A DNA stretch of 64,000 nucleotides, taken from contig WIXG01000075.1 in NCBI GenBank assembly GCA_009869945.1, positions 186,001 through 250,000 on the forward strand. The letters run 5' to 3'. Positions within the stretch are counted from its first letter, which is position 1. Every line of letters starts with the position of its first letter. Below the pieces are notes generated by a model. The model saw only the letters and a list, made by a program, of their open reading frames with translations, was not told the origin of the DNA and made no database searches. The stretch is from Mesaphorura yosii (taxonomy: Eukaryota > Arthropoda > Collembola > Poduromorpha > Tullbergiidae). Positions 61,244 to 64,000 of the stretch are shown here, in pieces. The position numbers and the translations under genes were made by a program.

Positions 61244-64000
61244 GAAGACGGCGGTAGCGGTATCTTCAATCTTGGTACTCGCACTCGTCTTCGTCTCGCC
61301 ATTCGGCGGCTTCTGCTTCCACTTGAGATAGCGATGATAGAAACTTCTATTCCAACTTCCGTATTTGCATTTTTATTCCAAGAAAGAAGAAAGTACGAGC
61401 CGCTACCGCTCGCGTTCCGACAAAGAAATCTAAAATCTTTTACATGAAAGCCAAAAAATAAATTACTTTTCTTAGCGTAGTTTAGTCAGTCAGCCGACCG
61501 ACTGCTCAGAAGCAGGCGAAGGCTGAGGCCCAGATGCCAAGCACATTAGAATTTTAGTAGGCGCTGGCGAGGAGACGAGTCAGGCTGTCGCTGTTTTTTT
61601 TCTACGACTACGACTACGAGCACGACTAGCCTATTTAATGTTGATGTTGATACTTACATTGTTAACTGCTATGCTCCGCCAGCCGCTGCTGCTGCTGCTG
61701 CACCACAACCGCCATCCACAAATGATGGTGATGCTAATAATGTATAATGCAATGTTAATGTGCTAATGGAATGAATGTTCGAGCAGCCACCACCACCAGC
61801 CAACAATCTTGCCACTTGCCAGAATAATACGAAAGTTTTGCTCGTTCTTCTCGTTGCATTTTCTCGCCTTGTCCTGCCTTGCCAAGACAAGTTAGAGAAG
61901 AGGACTAGACAATGCATTAGACTCGACTCAGGCACTCAAGAATTTGTCTCTGCCTCGGCATGGCATGTTGTGGAATGCCCAATGCCAAGTAGATTAAATA
62001 AGCTGCACAAAAGAAAAGCCCCTGCCTAAAAGGCCAGCCAGGTCAGACCGCTTGTGCAGTCGTTTTGTGTTTGATACAAAGAAAAGATAATTGATTATGA
62101 AAAAGAGATCTCGAGAATCCGAGAAACTTGTTTTCTCTGGCGGGGCTGGCATTTGCGCGCCGAGCCATCATCATCAGGCAGACGACGATCACGAGGGACC
62201 GGAGAAACGAGAAAGAGAAAGGAGCCGAAAACTGACAAAAAGAGATTCATTCCGGAGATATTCTTTTTCCTCTCGCTTTCTCGCAGTACTTTGGTAAACT
62301 GCCAAGAAAAAAGTTCTTAATCCTTCTGCGTATGTAGACATGACCCCAAAGCACCAAAGCGTCAGCGTCAGCCAAGTACGCCAACGCCAAGTAGCCGTGA
62401 CCAGAAAACATGCCCGAATGCAGGCAGACAAGGCAGCAGCCGGATCATATCCAGGCCAGTCATTCATTTCCAGCTCTCAACAACTCCTCGTCGCTTCGGC
62501 TTTGGCGTCGCAGTTCCAAAAGAAAGTTTAATTTCCATGTTCCTTATACATGAGTGAGTTTGTATCCGATCTTGTAATGGAATTCTGCTACCAAAGCCAA
62601 AGCCGATGTTGTTGCTAATGCGAGCAGAAGATATGGGGAAAGCTTCTATTTCTATTGACCGTGTACGTGTTTACTTATTCGATCTTGGAGAAAGTCAGCA
62701 GCAGCTAGCAGCGGTGGCAATGAAGCGTTGCGTTGCGAATGCACGTACACAAGAGATTAACTCGAATTAGAATCTTAATTTTCGATTCATCAAATTCATT
62801 ATGCACTACGCAGCATTCGTGTTCTGCCTCTGCCGTACGGATCTTTTGATTGCATTATGATGGGATTACCAGAAAGCTGAAGCTAAAGCGTAAAGCCAAC
62901 TTTCGCTAGACGAGGAATTTGCTACTTGCTTTCTCCAGCGCGCCCGGGCAGCTTGCCTGCAAGGTTCGTTTTAATTTTAGCACTTTCACTCACAGTCGCC
63001 GTGCTCAGTCACTGTCTGCGTCTCAGCTTTCAAGTGAATTCTTAAACTGATGGTATTTCTGCCAGCCAGCCAGCCGAGTCGCGAGTCACAGTCAAAGAAG
63101 ACTTTAATTTTCCGACCCGGAGTTGAGAGTCACGACAGTTTAAAAACTGTAAATAATTAATCATCTCTCTAAGTTGTAAAAGTTCATCTTTCCCTTCTCC
63201 GGCCACGCTTTGGCTGTGCTTGGCTTGGCGGATCGTCGGCTGTCATGCTACTTGCTGCTTTGATAATTCGTTGCGTTTCATACTTAATTTATTCTGGCAT
63301 AACTTAGAAGGAAATTGTCGGAGTCTGAAACTGGAAACTGGCTTTTGACTTTTTGATAGGCTACGATTACGAATCTAAATTTAAAATGTGTTAATATTCA
63401 TGGGCGAGTCAAACGAAAGAATGTAAATAGTCCGGCTACGTTCTACGTCGTGTATTTACTCTCTAGTGAAAAATGTTCGTCCAACACGTGCGTGCGTGCG
63501 TGTGCTATAGATCTTGATTAGTCGTTAATTGCCAAAAAAAACTGTAACTGTAACTGCAACCACACTGTACTGTACTGTAATCTACATAATTTAAACTACA
63601 CTCCATACACTTGAGCAATATTTCTATTACCTTTCTGTATACTGAATACACATACGGATGGTGGATAATGGATACTTTACTAAACCTTTTCTGTCCAAAA
63701 TTAAGTAGCAAAGGGAATTAGCGCATAGCGAAAATGCGATGGAGATGATCTTGATCTGAGTACTAGTGATCTGAAATTTCTTATTAATTACTTGTGAACT
63801 GTTGTATTATATTCTAAATTATTAAATTCTATTTTGTAGACGAAATCGTACGTCAAGAGCCGGCCGAGCAAGGTAATGATAATTGATAATTTATCGCAGA
63901 TTAGCAGCCGTCGCTGGTGTAGATTGAAGATTCTGGAGCTCATCTTGAATGAATCTCATTTTGTGAACCACAACCACGCTGTTAGCCGTGAGCCGTATTC
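61244..64000. other. Gene-poor right end
   Basis: No supported gene apart from a possible 33-base exon at 63840-63872. It contains simple repeats, including a GTGCGTGC run near 63487-63502 and CCAGCCAGCCAG near 63062. Poly-Ala/CAG-type short frames near 61680 are random-looking. Confidence 0.4.
63840..63872 (+). other. Possible 33-base microexon at the window edge
   Basis: An AT-rich tract ending in TTTTGTAG precedes it and a GTAATG donor follows. The 33 bases are open in two frames. It may belong to a gene continuing beyond the window. Confidence 0.2.

Noticed and set aside
1-64000. tRNA or rRNA genes and CRISPR arrays
   Set aside because: I found no T-arm/anticodon arrangement, rRNA core sequence or regularly spaced repeat; the sequence is eukaryotic.

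Overview
The window looks like arthropod nuclear DNA, probably a hexapod. A springtail is plausible but cannot be proven from this sequence. Genes are split by short GT-AG introns, mostly about 60-90 bases. The recognised proteins are animal ones: a discoidin-domain receptor, MKK7/hemipterous, ABCF1, mitochondrial L30, TIMMDC1 and an arthropod-type GH20 hexosaminidase. I built the gene models by joining open frames at splice sites and checking that phase was kept at every join, so exon coordinates are predictions.

Layout. 1-8.9 kb (+): 3' part of a discoidin-domain receptor, whose earlier exons lie upstream of the window. 9.9-10.7 kb (+): MsrA-like protein. 13.0-15.3 kb (+): secreted Gly/Ser/Tyr-rich protein. 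15.7-16.9 kb (-): TIMMDC1-like complex I assembly factor. 17.6-20.7 kb (+): USP7-like protein without a MATH domain. 21.1-21.8 kb (+): broken DM9-repeat gene. 21.8-23.2 kb (-): multi-span membrane protein. 24.4-27.0 kb (-): MKK7. 28.5-30.8 kb (-): unrecognised charged, probably nuclear protein. 34.0-37.3 kb (+): fused-lobes/chitooligosaccharidolytic hexosaminidase. 38.2-40.6 kb (+): F-box-like protein. 40.8-42.4 kb (-): mRpL30, with a membrane-protein gene nested in its intron on the other strand. 43.0-46.7 kb (+): ABCF1. 46.8-47.4 kb (-): small secreted protein. 47.4-64 kb: gene-poor, rich in short simple repeats, with a TIR element, a THAP remnant, and the last two exons of a probable membrane transporter (59.9-61.2 kb).

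The most striking pattern is that three genes on the same strand within 18 kb keep the fold of an enzyme family but have lost catalytic residues. The receptor kinase has His-Phe-Ala in place of Asp-Phe-Gly, the MsrA-like protein has Arg in place of the catalytic Cys, and the USP7-like protein has Ser in place of the catalytic Cys and no His box. Their reading frames are otherwise intact over many exons, so they look like maintained pseudoenzymes rather than decayed genes. Other points of interest are three introns that appear to use GC donors, two inverted-repeat (MITE-like) elements, and the nested gene. The genes are mostly unrelated housekeeping, signalling and cuticle/glycan functions, and I see no shared pathway beyond the pseudoenzyme theme.
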